Shown here in pieces: positions 5,386 through 6,792 of a stretch of 6,792 bases of DNA. The position numbers were made by a program, and so were the translations under genes. Each line of letters starts with the position of its first letter. Within the stretch, counting starts at the first letter, position 1. The notes beneath the pieces are model-generated. The model was not told the origin of the DNA. It ran no database searches and saw only the letters and a list, made by a program, of their open reading frames with translations. This DNA comes from Oscillospiraceae bacterium (GTDB lineage: Bacteria > Bacillota > Clostridia > Oscillospirales > Oscillospiraceae): NCBI GenBank assembly GCA_902765975.1, contig CACXBO010000009.1:1-6792 (forward strand), given 5' to 3'.

Positions 5386-6727
5386 ACTTTCCGACGCAGA
5401 AGCGGGAAAAGATGTCGTTCACGACGTCGTCTCTGAGGTTTTTGCCCATCAGTGAGGCGAGGGCGGACTGCGCCTCCTCGAGCACCGTCAGGACCGCGTC
5501 CGGCGTCGCGCCGAGTTCGACAGCAGTTATCGCGGAGGCAAGGGCTGAGGCTGCGTTTTCAATGTGTCTCAGATGCCTTTCGTTCGTCAGAAGAGCGCCG
5601 CTCTCTCCGCTGTATGGCTCAAGGGCAGCTTTTATCCGCTCCGTCAGCGCATCTATCCCCTCTCCGGTTTTTGCGGAGACCCGTACCGCGCCAGGCATAT
5701 CGGAAAGCTTTGGCAGGTCGGATTTATTCAGCCCGGCTATGCTCACGGGCGCGCTCTCCATAGCCCTCATCGTCCTCTCATCCTCCGGCGTAAGAGCCTG
5801 AGAGCCGTCGAAAACCCCTATAACGAGGCGGGCTGCGTCCGCCGCCGCCTCGGCTCGCCTTATGCCCTCCGCCTCGATAAAGTCGGAGGCGTCGCGCAAC
5901 CCGGCCGTGTCCGATATTCTGAGCGTCATTCCGCCGACCGTAAGGCTCTCGCTCAGAGCGTCCCTCGTAGTTCCCGCCACGGGAGTGACTATCGCCCTCT
6001 CATATCCGAGAAGAGCGTTGAAGAGGCTCGACTTGCCGGCGTTCGGTCTGCCCACTATGGCGCAGGGAAGACCGCCGCGTATAAATCTGCCTCTCTCGTA
6101 GGTGGAAGCGAGACGGTTTAGCTCGTCTCTTGCAGACGTCAGCGTCCCGCGGTACTCCTCAAGCCGGAAATCCTCGACGCCGTCGTCCGGGAAGTCGACG
6201 GTCGCCTGAAAATGCGAGGATATCGCAACGAGAGCGTCGTATATCGCCTCCGCTCTCGCAAAAACCGCACCGGAGAGCTGCAGTACAGCGTTTTTAGCCG
6301 CGAGGGGACTCTCCGCGTCTATCATATCTGCGACAGCCTCAGCGCCAGTCAGATCGAGCTTCCCGTTCAGAAATGCGCGCTTTGTAAATTCGCCTGCCTC
6401 TGCCTGACGAGCTCCCGCTTTGAACAGAGCCCTCAGCGCCTCGGCTAAGATAACGGGACTTCCGTGGCAGTGCAGCTCGGCGGTATCCTCGCCCGTATAG
6501 CTCCTTGGCGCTTTTGAAATGGTCGCAAGACAGAGGTCGACCGTCTCTCCGGAGGCGTCCTTCAGTTCTCCGTAATAGAGCCTTCCCGCCTCCATATCCT
6601 CCGCTCTCACGCTTTTGGGTCTGAACACGCTGAAAAGTGCGTTCAGCGCGCCGTCGCCGGAAATGCGGACTATACCTATCGCGCTTTTTTTATCTCCCGT
6701 CGCTATCGCGGCTATCGTATCGGACAT
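5384..6727 (-). CDS. mnmE: tRNA uridine-5-carboxymethylaminomethyl(34) synthesis GTPase MnmE
   Basis: MnmE (TrmE) is a 447-residue GTPase that, with MnmG, installs the (carboxymethyl)aminomethyl group at wobble uridine 34 of certain tRNAs in the cytoplasm. The N-terminal tetrahydrofolate-binding domain shows AIATGDKKSAIGIVRISG (about 7-24), SYTGEDTAELHCHGS (76-90) and GEFTKRAFLNGKLDLTGAEA (112-131). The helical domain is split by an inserted G domain with G1 GRPNAGKSS (226-234), G2 TTRD (253-256), G3 DTAG (273-276), G4 NKSD (334-337) and G5 SAK (351-353). The C-terminus ends in FCVGK, carrying the catalytic cysteine (C444). All key motifs are intact and the length is close to the E. coli protein. 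The ATG at 6727 has AGGG 7 nt upstream. In many bacteria mnmG follows directly; here the liv operon follows instead. A terminator lies immediately upstream. Confidence 0.97.
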   Translation of the reverse strand: MSDTIAAIATGDKKSAIGIVRISGDGALNALFSVFRPKSVRAEDMEAGRLYYGELKDASGETVDLCLATISKAPRSYTGEDTAELHCHGSPVILAEALRALFKAGARQAEAGEFTKRAFLNGKLDLTGAEAVADMIDAESPLAAKNAVLQLSGAVFARAEAIYDALVAISSHFQATVDFPDDGVEDFRLEEYRGTLTSARDELNRLASTYERGRFIRGGLPCAIVGRPNAGKSSLFNALLGYERAIVTPVAGTTRDALSESLTVGGMTLRISDTAGLRDASDFIEAEGIRRAEAAADAARLVIGVFDGSQALTPEDERTMRAMESAPVSIAGLNKSDLPKLSDMPGAVRVSAKTGEGIDALTERIKAALEPYSGESGALLTNERHLRHIENAASALASAITAVELGATPDAVLTVLEEAQSALASLMGKNLRDDVVNDIFSRFCVGK

Positions 6728-6743
6728 AATGTCACCCTCTTAT

Positions 6744-6769
6744 AAAAAAGGGCGGGTTTTCCCGCCCTT
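6744..6769 (-). terminator. Rho-independent terminator immediately upstream of mnmE
   Basis: A perfect 9-bp stem (AAGGGCGGG / CCCGCCCTT) with an AAAA loop is followed on the minus strand by six T residues in total (two within the stem). It would end transcription from a gene to the right of the window, whose coding sequence is not visible in the last 23 bases. Only 16 nt separate the T run from the mnmE ATG, and most of them are the mnmE ribosome binding site. Confidence 0.85.
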
Positions 6770-6792
6770 CAATTCGTTTTGAATACAAAAAA

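Noticed and set aside
1..6792. Mobile elements, CRISPR arrays, tRNA or rRNA genes, or a novel defence system
   Set aside because: I saw no transposase, terminal repeats, regularly spaced repeats, tRNA-like folds or unknown gene cluster. All long stretches are accounted for by recognised genes or short regulatory gaps.

Overview
The window looks like chromosomal sequence from an anaerobic, moderately GC-rich Clostridia-type Firmicute, possibly near Oscillospiraceae/Ruminococcaceae. This is an inference from strong AGGAGG-type ribosome binding sites, a Gram-positive-style lipoprotein substrate-binding protein, AT-rich intergenic regions and a complex-I-24-kDa/HndA-like gene at the left edge. 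Every gene I can support lies on the minus strand, so transcription runs from right (6792) to left (1).

Layout in transcription order. First, a rho-independent terminator (6744-6769) sits only 16 nt ahead of mnmE (6727-5384), a complete tRNA-modification GTPase whose stop codon overlaps a hairpin. An AT-rich gap follows (5156-5383) holding a good sigma-A-type promoter and the leader of a five-gene ABC transporter operon. The operon reads livK (5155-4001, lipoprotein binding protein), an intercistronic hairpin terminator (about 3975-3949), livH (3901-2999), livM (2988-1927), livG (1924-1064) and livF (1067-360), then a final terminator (342-306). Last, an AT-rich control region (156-305) precedes the first 51 codons of a NuoE/HndA-like thioredoxin-fold [2Fe-2S] subunit (155 to 1, running off the window).

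How the genes work together: LivK, anchored to the outer face of the membrane, captures branched-chain amino acids or related ligands. It passes them to the LivH-LivM membrane channel, driven by the LivG-LivF ATPase pair. livH to livF are tightly packed (10-nt gap, 2-nt gap, 4-nt ATGA overlap), while livK is set apart by the hairpin, which fits making far more binding protein than channel. MnmE acts in tRNA wobble-uridine modification and is functionally unrelated. The left-edge gene belongs to NAD(P)H-linked hydrogenase or complex-I-like electron transfer.

The window is mostly ordinary housekeeping and transport content, and I found no new multi-gene system. The points most worth a second look are regulatory: a perfect 9-bp inverted repeat with a G5 spacer at the predicted start site of the hydrogenase-like gene, a Rex-like dyad farther upstream of it, and the terminator pressed against the mnmE ribosome binding site. 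Several published-style gene starts were adjusted from the longest open frame using ribosome binding sites (livK, livM, livG).
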